Part shown: positions 1-9,450 of the stretch, in pieces
Layout of the letters: every line of letters begins with the position of its first letter
Position numbering within the stretch: position 1 is the stretch's first letter
From: Psychrobacter immobilis
GTDB lineage: Bacteria > Pseudomonadota > Gammaproteobacteria > Pseudomonadales > Moraxellaceae
Assembly (NCBI RefSeq): GCF_904846175.1
Contig: NZ_CAJGZM010000003.1
Coordinates: forward strand, 248,001-312,000
Direction: 5' to 3'
DNA length: 64,000 nucleotides
Program-made: the position numbers and the translations under genes
The notes under the pieces: generated by a model
The model's database searches: none
What the model saw: the letters and a program-made list of their open reading frames with translations, nothing else
Told to the model about the DNA's origin: nothing

Positions 1-68
1 TAATATGAAGCCATGTAATGATTATGTATATTTACTCAAATTAATTGCGTCCGCCGCGGAGTTCAAAA

Positions 69-2141
69 ATGTCATATAGCTCACTACCACTAACTTCTAA
101 GTTATTTCAACTCACCTTTTTGACTTGTGCGCTAGCATTGGCAGGTTGTGGTGGTGGGGATGGTACCGACGTAATCGCACCTAAACCTGATTTGGGTGTA
201 AATGTAGGTGGTAATGGCGATGGAGGACCGGTTATACCGGTCAGTGAAGTCAATATTACTGCCATTACTTTGTTAGATAGTAATGGAAAGCCAACACGTA
301 TTGTTTCTACTTCTTCTGCAACTGCTAAAGTCACTGTCACAGATGCCAAAGGAAATGGACTAAGCGGAGCGCTAGTTACTTTTACTGGCTCAGGGGTTAA
401 GTTCGGTACATCTAATGGTTCTGTTCTTACTAATGGCGATGGCATAGCAACTATTTCTTTAGTACCTTTATCTGTAGATGATACAGGCAGCTACAGTTTA
501 TCTACTACAGCGAATTATAATGATATCAGTGCTACATCTGGACAGTATAACTACTCACTACAGCCAATAAGTATAGCATTAGTGAATCTGGCCTCTGGTG
601 AAAGCACACTAGAGTCAGGTGCTTCTACTATTGTTACGCTTCAAACAAGAGATCTAGGAACTAATCAATTTCAAAATGACGTAACAGTTAATTTTTCTGC
701 GACCTGCGGTTCCTTTGAAGCTGCTAGTGTAAGCTCATCTAATCAAGGTAATGTAAGCTCGACTTATAAAGCTATCGATAGTAATGGTAACTTATGTGAG
801 GGTACACAAACGATTACTGCTTCGACAGCCAACAGTACCACCCCATCTCGTAGTATTACTGTTAATATCAGAGCAATTGCAGCAAGTTCTATTGTGTATA
901 CTACAGATAAAGCGATTATATTAGGCGCTAAAGATAGTGGTTCATCGTCATCAGGTCAAATAGAGTTTACCGTCTATGCCAATGGTATTCCAGCATCGAA
1001 TCAACAAGTGGAGCTTAGTTTAGTAAAGTCTCCTAGTGATTTTAGATTCATATCGCAAAATAATCGCAATACTCAAACTATAAAGAGTGATGCTTCAGGA
1101 AAAGTAATTGTAAATCTATATCCAGGTAATATACCCGGACCTGTAGAAATAAGTGCAGCATTGAGTGCAAATAAAAACATTTTTGCTTTCACAAAAAATA
1201 TTGCCGTTGCCACTGGTAGACCTAGTCAAAGTGGTATTACCTTAGCATTAGGTAAAAATGTATTAGTAGATAATTTTATTGACTCTACTAATATCTCTGC
1301 TTATTTAACAGATCGTCAAGGAAACTTTGTTCCTGATGGTACTGTGGTGAGCTTTGTTGCTGAAGGGGGTACTATTAGTCCGAACTGTGCTACCTCGGGT
1401 GGAAATTGCTCAGTAACCTTTACGTCTCAAAACCCAAGACCTGCAAATGGTCGTGTTAGCGTTATTGCTTATGTAGAGGGAGACAAGGATTACTCTGATC
1501 TTAATGGAGATAATACTTATACTGTAGGGATAGATAAACTGCTAGATAACATTGGCGACTTCTTCCGTGACGACAATGAAGATCTTACATATAACCCAGG
1601 TGAGTTCGTCTATAAAAGAGGCGAATCTCCAAAAAGTGTCAAAGCAGCTGCTTGTGCGGCAAGTACATTATCTCAGCCCAATTTGCCAAACTTCGTAATG
1701 AAAGATAAAGTTGCGACTGAGTGTAACGATTCGTTAGCTACAGTAATACGTAAACAAGTTATTATGGGTCTTGCTAGTGATACGCCGACAATGACCAATT
1801 ATGGCTTTGATTCTGAGTCTGGAGTTATCTCTTTTGAGATATACGGTAACAGCATGAAAACACTTCCTATGCCTTCTGGTACTACTTTCAGTTTACAAAC
1901 AAAAGATAATACTGAGAATGAAATAACTTGTGAGCCTGAAATCTTTGATGGGAATCTTACTTTGCCTGGTGTAATGCCTTTGAGTCAAGTTAATGGTACT
2001 ACCAATCAGAACTTCTTTGCAGGAACTGATATTGTTCGTTACGGAGTATCTACATCAGGTTGTGCGAATGGAGATGAGATTAAGCTAACAGTTACAACAC
2101 CAGCACCTTCTTCAAAGACTACGACGTTTTCTATAATCTAA
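69..2141 (+). CDS. Ig-like (Big_1-type) surface lipoprotein
   Basis: The 690-residue product begins with a lipoprotein signal peptide ending in a Leu-Ala-Gly-Cys lipobox (Cys27), followed by a Gly/Asp-rich tether. Residues about 60-480 form several Thr/Ser/Val/Gly-rich beta-sandwich-like repeats of about 100 residues. The first resembles the Big_1 (invasin/intimin) Ig-like fold in its phrases TVTDAKGNGLSGALVTF and TNGDGIATI. I start it at the ATG at 69 because a GGAG lies 8 bases upstream; an in-frame TTG at 45 would add eight residues before the signal peptide. No enzymatic motif is visible. A surface-anchored structural or adhesive role is inferred. A strong hairpin terminator follows. Confidence 0.75.
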   Translation: MSYSSLPLTSKLFQLTFLTCALALAGCGGGDGTDVIAPKPDLGVNVGGNGDGGPVIPVSEVNITAITLLDSNGKPTRIVSTSSATAKVTVTDAKGNGLSGALVTFTGSGVKFGTSNGSVLTNGDGIATISLVPLSVDDTGSYSLSTTANYNDISATSGQYNYSLQPISIALVNLASGESTLESGASTIVTLQTRDLGTNQFQNDVTVNFSATCGSFEAASVSSSNQGNVSSTYKAIDSNGNLCEGTQTITASTANSTTPSRSITVNIRAIAASSIVYTTDKAIILGAKDSGSSSSGQIEFTVYANGIPASNQQVELSLVKSPSDFRFISQNNRNTQTIKSDASGKVIVNLYPGNIPGPVEISAALSANKNIFAFTKNIAVATGRPSQSGITLALGKNVLVDNFIDSTNISAYLTDRQGNFVPDGTVVSFVAEGGTISPNCATSGGNCSVTFTSQNPRPANGRVSVIAYVEGDKDYSDLNGDNTYTVGIDKLLDNIGDFFRDDNEDLTYNPGEFVYKRGESPKSVKAAACAASTLSQPNLPNFVMKDKVATECNDSLATVIRKQVIMGLASDTPTMTNYGFDSESGVISFEIYGNSMKTLPMPSGTTFSLQTKDNTENEITCEPEIFDGNLTLPGVMPLSQVNGTTNQNFFAGTDIVRYGVSTSGCANGDEIKLTVTTPAPSSKTTTFSII

Positions 2142-2160
2142 ATAGCATAAGTTATGCATA

Positions 2161-2192
2161 AAAAACCCCCAAACCTCGCGTTGGGGGTTTTT
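2161..2192 (+). terminator. Rho-independent terminator
   Basis: A 12-bp arm (five A, five C, two A) pairs with its perfect complement across the short loop ACCTCGCG, and the 3' arm ends in a T-run. It closes the Ig-like lipoprotein gene. Confidence 0.85.
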
Positions 2193-2328
2193 GTATTTAT
2201 AATCTCAATGATTAAATACAAGTAACTCAATCAGCAAAGTTTTGCAAAAGCGATTAGAATAGTCGGTTTCCTATGCTGCTAAGCATATTCAAAGTAAGCA
2301 GCACGTTTCATTTTTAATTGGGCGCCTT

Positions 2329-3258
2329 ATGTCAGACAATACCACGACTGCTATAGCAAGCACAAAATCGAGCAAAAATTCTCAAAATGTACTATCTGTT
2401 GATGTTATTGATACCGCGACGCTACTGATTAAGTGTCGTGACCAAGCGGGTATCGTGCAAGCGGTATCTGAGTTTATACACCGTTATGGCGGCAATATTA
2501 TTACTCTTGATCAGTATTCAACCGCTCATGAAGGTGGTCAATATTTTATGCGCTTAGAGTTTGCGTTAGCAGGCTTGAGCGAGATTATGGATAATTTTGA
2601 AGCCAGCTTTGGGCATACGGTGGCTAAGCGCCATAATATGGCGTGGCGCTTACATAACAATGCGATTAAAACCAAGGTTGGCATCTTAGTGTCAAAGTTT
2701 GATCATGCTTTGTTGGATTTACTATGGCGGCATCAGCGCGGCTTGCTCGATTGCGAGATTACGTCTGTTGTCAGTAATCATGAGGATTTGCGCCAAGCGG
2801 TAGAAAACTTCGGTATCACCTTCTATTATGTGCCAGTCACTAAGGATAATAAAGCCGAGGCAGAAGAGCAGATTCATACGTTGATGGCAGGTAATGATTT
2901 GTTGGTATTGGCGCGTTATATGCAGATACTATCGTCTGATTTTGTTAAACGTTGGCCGATGCAAGTTATTAATATTCATCACTCGTTTTTGCCCGCATTT
3001 GTGGGGGCTGACCCATATCGTCAGGCATATGAAAAGGGAGTTAAGCTGATTGGCGCAACCGCGCACTATGTTACAGCCGAGCTTGATCAAGGGCCTATCA
3101 TTGAGCAAGACGTCCATCGTGTCACTCACCGACAAGGTGTAACCGAGTTACGCGCTATTGGCCGTGATATAGAGCGTAATGTCTTGGCGCGTGCAGTAAA
3201 TTGGCATGTACAAAATCGGGTGATTGTAGCGGGTAATAAAACCGTGGTTTTTAATTAG
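2329..3258 (+). CDS. purU: Formyltetrahydrofolate deformylase PurU
   Basis: Hydrolyses 10-formyl-THF to THF plus formate, balancing one-carbon pools and supplying formate for PurT-type purine synthesis (family knowledge). Residues about 30-105 are an ACT domain (LLIKCRDQAGIVQAV). Residues about 110-300 are a formyltransferase fold with the catalytic Asn and His in INIHHSFLPAF and the catalytic Asp in ELDQGPIIEQD. At 309 residues it is about 25 longer than typical PurU. The extra is a polar Thr/Ser/Lys-rich N-terminus, so a downstream start is possible, but the ATG at 2329 is the only good upstream candidate. It is monocistronic and ends at a hairpin shared with the convergent gene. Confidence 0.93.
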   Translation: MSDNTTTAIASTKSSKNSQNVLSVDVIDTATLLIKCRDQAGIVQAVSEFIHRYGGNIITLDQYSTAHEGGQYFMRLEFALAGLSEIMDNFEASFGHTVAKRHNMAWRLHNNAIKTKVGILVSKFDHALLDLLWRHQRGLLDCEITSVVSNHEDLRQAVENFGITFYYVPVTKDNKAEAEEQIHTLMAGNDLLVLARYMQILSSDFVKRWPMQVINIHHSFLPAFVGADPYRQAYEKGVKLIGATAHYVTAELDQGPIIEQDVHRVTHRQGVTELRAIGRDIERNVLARAVNWHVQNRVIVAGNKTVVFN

Positions 3259-3313
3259 CTTTTTGTTAAAGCGATTTCAAATTAAGAAAAGAGCATTAAG
3301 AATATTTAATAAA

Positions 3314-3344
3314 AAAGCCGCGAGTATTTAATGCTCGCGGCTTT
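3314..3344. terminator. Bidirectional terminator between convergent genes
   Basis: An 11-bp perfect stem (AAAGCCGCGAG / CTCGCGGCTTT) with a 9-nt loop is flanked by an A-run and T-rich DNA, so it can act for purU on + and for the CcsA-like gene on -. Confidence 0.8.
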
Positions 3345-3375
3345 CTCTAACCATATTGCTATTGCAGAACTGGTT

Positions 3376-4182
3376 TTATAACAGCATCTCTAATACAAAC
3401 TTGCTACCGACAAAGCCAATTGCTAATAAGATAAAAGCATAAATAGTCATATTTGCGGCACGTTTGCCGCGCCATCCTGCGCGCCAGTTACCCAATAATA
3501 ATGCACCAAATAGCAGCCACGACAGCATGCTAAATACTGTTTTATGGGCAAGGTGCTGCGCCATCAAGTCTTCTACGTAAACAAAACCAATCCCTAGCGC
3601 GATACTTAGCAAGACAAAGCCGACTAATAGCATGTCGAATAATAGACTTTCCATGCTCTGTAGCGATGGCAGTTTATTTACCCAAAAGCGATGAATCGAT
3701 TGGTGTTTTAGCTCACGTATTTGTTGGCGTAAAAACAGCGCTTGTACTGCCGCCATGAGCAGCACACAATATGCTGCAAGCGATAGTATGATATGAGCCT
3801 CAAGCCCCATGCTGATATCGGTAAGTGGACGATAAGGCGCGCGCCCAACATAGCCGATTAACATACCTAACAAAGCGCTCGGTGCTGCCAATATCCCGAG
3901 ACTAACAATAGGTCGATATAAAGAAAACATGACGTAAAAAAATAAAAAGAACAAGCTGATTAAGCTGATAATGTTAAATAGATTAAAATTTAGCCCGTAA
4001 AGGGTAACCACATGCGGATAGAGTAATGCTGCATGTGCCAGCATGCCGACGACCAATAAACCTAAGCTCACGCCTTTATGGATAGGTTTATCCTGAATCA
4101 GCGCCCAACCAATGTAGATGCTGACCAAAATATAAACCATGCCAGCCAGTAAAAATGCAAGTTGCAAGATAAAAAACCTCAT
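3376..4182 (-). CDS. CcsA-like cytochrome c assembly family membrane protein (YpjD-type)
   Basis: 268 residues with about eight hydrophobic segments, matching the cytochrome c assembly (CcsA/CcmC-like) membrane fold. The segment AHKTVFSMLSWLLF near residue 220 resembles the conserved late histidine region of the family. A gene of this type is divergent from ffh in many gammaproteobacteria (E. coli ypjD), and the same arrangement is seen here, which strongly supports the call. Its biochemical role is not settled; heme handling is a family-level guess and I see no tryptophan-rich WWD heme motif. Confidence 0.8.
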   Translation of the reverse strand: MRFFILQLAFLLAGMVYILVSIYIGWALIQDKPIHKGVSLGLLVVGMLAHAALLYPHVVTLYGLNFNLFNIISLISLFFLFFYVMFSLYRPIVSLGILAAPSALLGMLIGYVGRAPYRPLTDISMGLEAHIILSLAAYCVLLMAAVQALFLRQQIRELKHQSIHRFWVNKLPSLQSMESLLFDMLLVGFVLLSIALGIGFVYVEDLMAQHLAHKTVFSMLSWLLFGALLLGNWRAGWRGKRAANMTIYAFILLAIGFVGSKFVLEMLL

Positions 4183-4625
4183 CTCATGATGAGCGCAAAA
4201 TCGCCGCTCAATTGAATGCTAAAATGGTATTATCAGAATGATTAGAATAATCATCCAATTTATCATAAAATGGCAAGTAATTGAGTGCCATCTTACGGAT
4301 TGATTATAAGCACTTGTAGGACAGTAGCGCTAAAATTCAGTATTTATTAGCTTTAAACTTAAGTAGATAGCTTTATTTAATCCTATATTTGCAAACTGTC
4401 ATTTGTAAAACGACTATAAGCTTTGCAGCACCTTAATGCTATAGTATTGATAATGTGCTGCTTTTTATAATGATTTTTATAAAAACGCCACCTCATATGC
4501 TATAGCACCCCTTAATAAAAGTTATCGGCAATCAACACTGAACCAAGTTTCACGACATATTGTTGTCATAGTATTTTTTACCAAAAATTGTTTTCACTAA
4601 GAATTATTTTAATTGAGAGTTATTT
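4183..4625. other. Divergent intergenic region upstream of ffh
   Basis: 443 bases separate the CcsA-like gene and ffh and should carry both promoters. I see no convincing -35/-10 pair and no 4.5S RNA gene. The only clear structure is a hairpin with a T-run at 4425-4466, listed separately. Confidence 0.6.
4425..4466 (+). other. Hairpin with T-run in the ffh upstream region
   Basis: GCAGCAC pairs with GTGCTGC, extended by three A/T pairs past one mismatch around a loop of about 16 nt, and is followed directly by TTTTT. It resembles a terminator although no gene on + ends upstream. It could end a small RNA, attenuate the ffh leader, or be fortuitous. Confidence 0.35.
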
Positions 4626-6176
4626 ATGTTTGATACCTTAACAGAACGATTATCGTCGAGCCTGCGTAATATCGTCGGGACTGGGCAGTTAACCGAAGAC
4701 AATATCAAAGACACCTTGCGCGAAGTGCGCATGGCATTGTTAGAAGCTGACGTCGCACTACCGGTCACTCGTGATTTTGTGAAACGAGTGAAAGAGCAAG
4801 CGCTTGGTGCTGAGGTGCTTAAAGAATTGGCGCCAGGTCAGGCATTTGTCAAAATCGTCCATGATGAGCTGACCGAAATGATGGGCAGTGCCAATCAGCA
4901 GTTAGAGATGACCGGTAAGCCGCCAGTCGTTTATCTGTTGGCAGGTCTGCAAGGTGCGGGTAAAACCACGACTGCCGGTAAATTAGCAAAGTTTTTACAA
5001 GAGCGCCATAAGAAAAAAGTCATGCTGGTATCTGCTGACGTCTACCGTCCAGCGGCGATTGCCCAGCTTGAGCAAGTTGCTGGGCAAGTAAATGCCAAGT
5101 TCGTCAATTCAAGTAGCGATGAAAACCCAATTGATATCGCCTTGCGTGCTATCGAAGAAGCGAAAATTCAATATCAAGATATCTTGATTATTGATACCGC
5201 AGGTCGTCTGGCCATCGATGAAACCATGATGGATGAAATTAAAGCGTTAACCGCTGCGGTCAATCCTTCTGAGACTTTATTTGTCGTTGATGCGATGACC
5301 GGTCAGGATGCGGCTAATACTGCCAAAGCCTTTAACGATGCGCTGCCATTAACGGGCGTTATTTTGACCAAGACTGACGGCGATGCTCGCGGCGGTGCTG
5401 CATTATCTGTACGTGCTATCACGGGTAAGCCGATTAAGTTCTTAGGTCGTGGTGAGAAACTTGACGCCCTAGAGTTGTTCCATCCTGAGCGTATCGCCCA
5501 ACGTATTTTGGGTATGGGTGACGTACTGAGTCTGGTCGAAGAAGTTGAGCAAAAGATTGACCGTGATAAAGCCGAAAAAATGGCGAAAAAGATGCAAAAG
5601 GGCGGCGAGTTTGACCTTGAGGATCTATTAACCCAGTTTCAGCAAATGAAAAGCATGGGCGGCATGGCAGGCTTCTTAGATAAAATGCCTGGTATGGGCG
5701 GTTCGGACATGCAAAAAGCCGTTGAAGACGCTAAGCCTGAAGAAAAAGTGCGTGAGATGGAAGCATTGATTAATTCAATGACCTCATTTGAGCGCAAAAA
5801 CCCTGATAAAATCAACCCAAGCCGTAAGCGCCGTATCGCAGCTGGCTCAGGTCGTGAGATTCAAGACGTCAATCGTTTGCTCAAGCAGCACAAGCAAATG
5901 GCAAAAATGATGAAAATGATTTCAAAGCCTGAAGGCATCAGTAAAATGATGAAATCGATGCAAGGATTAATGGGTGGTGGCGGAGCAGGTGGCGGAGCAG
6001 GTGGTCCATTATTTGGCGGTGGTGGTCAGCAAGGTGGCGTCAAAGATGTGAACCCGCAGCAAATGGCAAAGCAAATGGGACTTGATCCAAACAACATGCC
6101 AAGCACTGAAGAGATGCAAAAGCAGATGCAAGAAATGCAAAATCAAGCCCCGAAAGGCTTTAAGAAACGTTTTTAA
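4626..6176 (+). CDS. ffh: Signal recognition particle protein Ffh
   Basis: GTPase subunit of the bacterial SRP; with 4.5S RNA it binds signal sequences of nascent membrane proteins and delivers ribosomes to FtsY. An N-domain helical bundle occupies residues 1-90. The G domain carries the P-loop GLQGAGKTTT (about 107), DTAGRL and TKTDGDARGG. A Met-rich M domain (about 300-440) includes the RNA-binding stretch NPSRKRRIAAGSGRE. At 516 residues it is longer than E. coli Ffh (453). The extra is a Gly-rich linker and Met/Gln-rich tail (about 447-516). GAGAG lies about 7 bases before the ATG. Confidence 0.98.
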   Translation: MFDTLTERLSSSLRNIVGTGQLTEDNIKDTLREVRMALLEADVALPVTRDFVKRVKEQALGAEVLKELAPGQAFVKIVHDELTEMMGSANQQLEMTGKPPVVYLLAGLQGAGKTTTAGKLAKFLQERHKKKVMLVSADVYRPAAIAQLEQVAGQVNAKFVNSSSDENPIDIALRAIEEAKIQYQDILIIDTAGRLAIDETMMDEIKALTAAVNPSETLFVVDAMTGQDAANTAKAFNDALPLTGVILTKTDGDARGGAALSVRAITGKPIKFLGRGEKLDALELFHPERIAQRILGMGDVLSLVEEVEQKIDRDKAEKMAKKMQKGGEFDLEDLLTQFQQMKSMGGMAGFLDKMPGMGGSDMQKAVEDAKPEEKVREMEALINSMTSFERKNPDKINPSRKRRIAAGSGREIQDVNRLLKQHKQMAKMMKMISKPEGISKMMKSMQGLMGGGGAGGGAGGPLFGGGGQQGGVKDVNPQQMAKQMGLDPNNMPSTEEMQKQMQEMQNQAPKGFKKRF

Positions 6177-6211
6177 ATAATAGTTACTGCTATTAGTAAA
6201 AATTTTTCACC

Positions 6212-6247
6212 AAAACCTCAAAGCTAAATGGGCTTTGAGGTTTTTTT
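6212..6247 (+). terminator. Rho-independent terminator of ffh
   Basis: A 13-bp perfect stem (AAAACCTCAAAGC with GCTTTGAGGTTTT) and a 7-nt loop end in a run of seven T at 6241-6247. Confidence 0.9.
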
Positions 6248-6386
6248 ATGTTTTAACTGCTTAAGTAACTTTCCATAAAGAAACTATTAAAAATTATGAA
6301 AAATATAGAAAGTCGGTTAATTAGTCTATCCTAAATGCTATGATAGGCGCTGTTTTATAATGCCAAGTGAATAAGCCGAGGTTGTG

Positions 6387-7085
6387 ATGTTTTTAGCAAT
6401 GGATACCGTGTTTGATCAGTGTTCGATCGCGATTTTAGATGCCAATGGTCAGGTGCTGTCGAGTCATACTGAGACGGGTAAACGCCAGCAGACCCAGCAA
6501 ATCCTGCCGATGATTGATTCCGCATTGTCTGAGGCTAAAGTTCGTCTTGCGGACATACAAGCATTGATATTCAACCGCGGTCCTGGCGCATTTAGTGGTA
6601 TACGAATCAATACGGCAGTGGTGCAAGCGCTATCTGTCGCACATGATATTCCTTGTGTGGGTGTCTCAAGCCTGCAAGCGATTGCCCAATGTGCTTATAA
6701 AAAGTACGGCTTGACCAAAGTTCATAGCGCTCTTGATGCGCGTATGCAGCAAGTTTATTTTGGGCAGTACTCAATCATAGGCGATGTAGCAGGCAATGCT
6801 ATCATGCAGCCAGTGTTGGCTACTGATAGCGATAGCACCGAGCAACTGCTTGATTATGACAGCCAAACAACGCTTAATCTGCCTATCGTCGGTAATGGTG
6901 CGGTGTTATTAAAAGCACATGACGGACAAGTATGTTATGAAGATGTTTGGCCGGATGCGGTAGTGATCGGACAAATGGGTATCGCTCAATTCATAAATTC
7001 TGGTGGTACCGATGCCGCCAATGCCTTACCAAGATACTTGCGCAATCAGGCGTGGAAAACGCTTAAAGAGCAAGGTAAAGGGTAG
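6387..7085 (+). CDS. tsaB: tRNA threonylcarbamoyladenosine (t6A) biosynthesis protein TsaB
   Basis: Non-catalytic ASKHA-fold partner of TsaD that scaffolds t6A37 synthesis on ANN-decoding tRNAs. The N-terminal MFLAMDTVFDQCSIAI is the family phosphate-1-like motif, and the segment NRGPGAFSGIRI is the diagnostic TsaB/YeaZ signature. I choose the ATG at 6387 because GAGG ends 5 bases upstream; the GTG at 6384 lies too close to it. The length (232) is normal. It stands between ffh and uppP with its own spacing of about 210 and 130 bases, so it is probably transcribed separately. Confidence 0.95.
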   Translation: MFLAMDTVFDQCSIAILDANGQVLSSHTETGKRQQTQQILPMIDSALSEAKVRLADIQALIFNRGPGAFSGIRINTAVVQALSVAHDIPCVGVSSLQAIAQCAYKKYGLTKVHSALDARMQQVYFGQYSIIGDVAGNAIMQPVLATDSDSTEQLLDYDSQTTLNLPIVGNGAVLLKAHDGQVCYEDVWPDAVVIGQMGIAQFINSGGTDAANALPRYLRNQAWKTLKEQGKG

Positions 7086-7212
7086 TTTAAGCTTTATGAA
7101 GTTAAAAGTTGTTTTTAACGACTAAGTATTTAGCATCAAGTAGGCACAAACGATTATAAAAGCAACGATCATATAGGACAGGCAATAGCGCTGTTTTTTT
7201 AGGGAAGCAACT

Positions 7213-8055
7213 GTGGATATACTGTTATTAATCCAAGCGGTCATCATGGGTATCGTTGAAGGTATCACTGAATTTTTACCCATCTCTAGCACTGGCTACT
7301 TAATATTATCAGCTGATTTGATGGGCTTTTGGACCAAAGAAAAAGTTGATTTGTTTGTCGTGGTGGTACAGTTTGGCGCCATCTTAGCGGTTATTTACGA
7401 TTACTGGGGCAGACTGTGGCAAGCCCTTATGGGGCTATTGACTGGTAAAGCGGAAGACATGAGCAATCCAAGACAGTTAGGTTTAAGCTTAATTGTCGCG
7501 ACCATTCCGGTGATGATTGTTGGCTTTACCTTCGCTGATGAAATTAAGGCATATTTATTTAACCCTATCGTTGTGGCAATTATGCTGATTATCGGTGGTC
7601 TATTGATCTTCTATGTCGAGAATCGCCCTAAAACGATTATTGCGCAAGAAGCAGAAGACGTCACTCTAAAAACGGCATTGATGATTGGTTTGATGCAGTG
7701 TTTAGCCTTGATACCAGGAACCTCACGCTCAGGTGCGACTATTATTGGCGCACTATGGCTTGGCGTCTCACGTAAGGCTTCTGCTGAGTTTTCTTTCTTT
7801 TTGGGTATTCCAGTTATCGTAGGAGCGGCGTTATTAGATTTACTCAAGCATCATGACGTCTTGACCAGTAGCGAAGACTGGTTAGTGCTCGGTATTGGCA
7901 CTGTAGTTTCATTTATCGTCGCCTTGCTTTGTATTCGCCTATTGGTTGCTTGGGTCAGCCGTCGTGACTTTAAAATCTTTGCATGGCTACGTATTATCAC
8001 TGGTGTATTGGTACTAATTGCTGCTTGGGGTTTTGGCTATCAAATGGCAGGCTAA
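7213..8055 (+). CDS. uppP: Undecaprenyl-diphosphatase UppP (BacA)
   Basis: Integral membrane phosphatase that recycles undecaprenyl pyrophosphate to the monophosphate carrier for peptidoglycan and other envelope polymers; family members confer bacitracin tolerance. The two active-site motifs are present: EGITEFLPISSTGYL near residue 17 and PGTSRSGATI near residue 170, among about eight membrane segments. It starts at GTG 7213, with GGGAAG about 6 bases upstream. The length of 280 residues is typical. Confidence 0.96.
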   Translation: MDILLLIQAVIMGIVEGITEFLPISSTGYLILSADLMGFWTKEKVDLFVVVVQFGAILAVIYDYWGRLWQALMGLLTGKAEDMSNPRQLGLSLIVATIPVMIVGFTFADEIKAYLFNPIVVAIMLIIGGLLIFYVENRPKTIIAQEAEDVTLKTALMIGLMQCLALIPGTSRSGATIIGALWLGVSRKASAEFSFFLGIPVIVGAALLDLLKHHDVLTSSEDWLVLGIGTVVSFIVALLCIRLLVAWVSRRDFKIFAWLRIITGVLVLIAAWGFGYQMAG

Positions 8056-8103
8056 CTATCATTATGGTTTATGGCTTTGTAAGTCATCAAAGAGAGGGCA
8101 GTC

Positions 8104-8979
8104 ATGAGCAGTTTGCAACCAGCATCTAGTAGCTTTACGCATTGCCAACTTGTCTACGTGAGTGAGTTACAGGACGCACAGGTTGAAAACCTGCAAGCAC
8201 TGATAGCTCAGCATCAACTGCCCATTATTTTAAATCCTGAGTTGTTTACCGAAAAGCTCACTCAAAAACGTCGCCAGCAATTAAGCCAGACAGCTACTCA
8301 ATCTATCTTGCTGTTGGATGAAAAAAACAAGCTCTCATGGCTGAGTGATGGGTTAAGCGTTGCACCAGAATGGGATAAGCTACAGCGCCGTGTAGTAATT
8401 GCAGGACGCAAGTCTGAGCTGTTATTACAAGCTGCCAAAATCACATCGGATAGTACAGTCATTGATGCGACGGCAGGCTTTGGACATGATAGTTTGATAT
8501 TGGCTAGTACTGGCGCTCAAGTTACCATGCTTGAGCAGCAACCCCTGATGGCGTTGTTGTTGCTAGCTGAGCAGCAGCGTATGCGTGCGCTACCAAATTG
8601 GCAAAAGCTAATGAGTCTTCTACAGATTATCAATATCGATGCGCTCAGTTATTTTGCAAAATTACAAACTGATGCGAAAGCAGTTGATGTGGTATATCTG
8701 GATCCTATGTTTCCTGAAAACAGTTATCAAGATAGCAAAACGGGTAAAGGTGCTAAAGTTGGTAAGCATATGCAAGCACTGAATCAATTGGCGCGTCCGC
8801 CAACCTCAGACGAAGAGCGACAATTGCTACAATCTGCACAAGCAGTTGTCAGTCAAAGTGCCCAAACATCTGGCCGCGTGGTCGTCAAGCGTCCGCAGTT
8901 GGCACCGTTACTTGCTAACCAACAACCAAGTGAGAGCTGGCATAACGAAGCAGTACGTTTTGACGGTTATTTTGTTTGA
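8104..8979 (+). CDS. rsmJ: 16S rRNA (guanine1516-N2)-methyltransferase RsmJ
   Basis: SAM-dependent methyltransferase acting on G1516 of 16S rRNA. The SAM-binding motif I is VIDATAGFGHDSLILAS (about residue 120), motif II ends in MLEQQP, and the catalytic motif IV is VYLDPMFPE (about residue 199), which is specific to the RsmJ/YhiQ family. The N-terminal 100 residues are variable. The gene is 48 bases downstream of uppP and preceded by AGAGAGGGCAGTC, so co-transcription with uppP is plausible. Confidence 0.94.
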   Translation: MSSLQPASSSFTHCQLVYVSELQDAQVENLQALIAQHQLPIILNPELFTEKLTQKRRQQLSQTATQSILLLDEKNKLSWLSDGLSVAPEWDKLQRRVVIAGRKSELLLQAAKITSDSTVIDATAGFGHDSLILASTGAQVTMLEQQPLMALLLLAEQQRMRALPNWQKLMSLLQIINIDALSYFAKLQTDAKAVDVVYLDPMFPENSYQDSKTGKGAKVGKHMQALNQLARPPTSDEERQLLQSAQAVVSQSAQTSGRVVVKRPQLAPLLANQQPSESWHNEAVRFDGYFV

Positions 8980-9115
8980 TGGTTGTTATTTTAAAAGGTG
9001 TTTTTCCATAGCTAATTTTTTACGATACAAACGCTACTGATTTGTTGAGCTTAGAAGTCGCAGTTAAAAATTTTATATTTGCCAAGTTTGGATTTGTTGA
9101 ATTTAGGAGCAGGGA

Positions 9116-9358
9116 ATGTCAACGCTAATCATATGGATGATGGGTGCAGGTTTATTATTAATCAATATTGTTCTACGTACGCGGATATTAAGACTGGAAG
9201 CGCGTCTCAAAGAGTTTAGTCGTCCTGAGGATTATTTAGCGTTTTTGCGTGAGCAAACCAAACAAAAAGAAAAGGTTCCTGCCATTAAAGCTTTACGCAA
9301 ACAATATCCTGAGTTGTCGCTCATCGAAGCCAATAAATTGTGGCAACAAATCCAGTAG
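9116..9358 (+). CDS. Small membrane-anchored protein with an L7/L12-CTD-like tail
   Basis: 80 residues. An N-terminal transmembrane helix (about 4-22) is followed by a basic, amphipathic helix. The C-terminal 30 residues (KVPAIKALRKQYPELSL, then IEANKLW) closely resemble the helix-turn-helix of the ribosomal protein L7/L12 C-terminal domain (KxxxIKxxR...LxLxEAxxL pattern). AGGAGCAGGGA sits just upstream of the ATG. No function is known to me. It follows rsmJ by 136 bases and precedes ubiA by 92. Confidence 0.7.
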   Translation: MSTLIIWMMGAGLLLINIVLRTRILRLEARLKEFSRPEDYLAFLREQTKQKEKVPAIKALRKQYPELSLIEANKLWQQIQ

Positions 9359-9450
9359 CTAGCCGATTTATTAACCAATCAATCTAATAGCTGCAGAAAA
9401 AGCAGGTAAACAGATATCCAAAATATTCTATCAATGATAATTAAAATACC

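Noticed and set aside
4183..4625. Possible 4.5S RNA (ffs) gene near ffh
   Set aside because: No long GC-rich hairpin with the conserved GGAA / tetraloop region was found; only a short AT-flanked stem is present.
8846..9040. 64-codon frame overlapping the end of rsmJ
   Set aside because: It lies mostly inside rsmJ in another frame, lacks a ribosome site and has no recognisable features.
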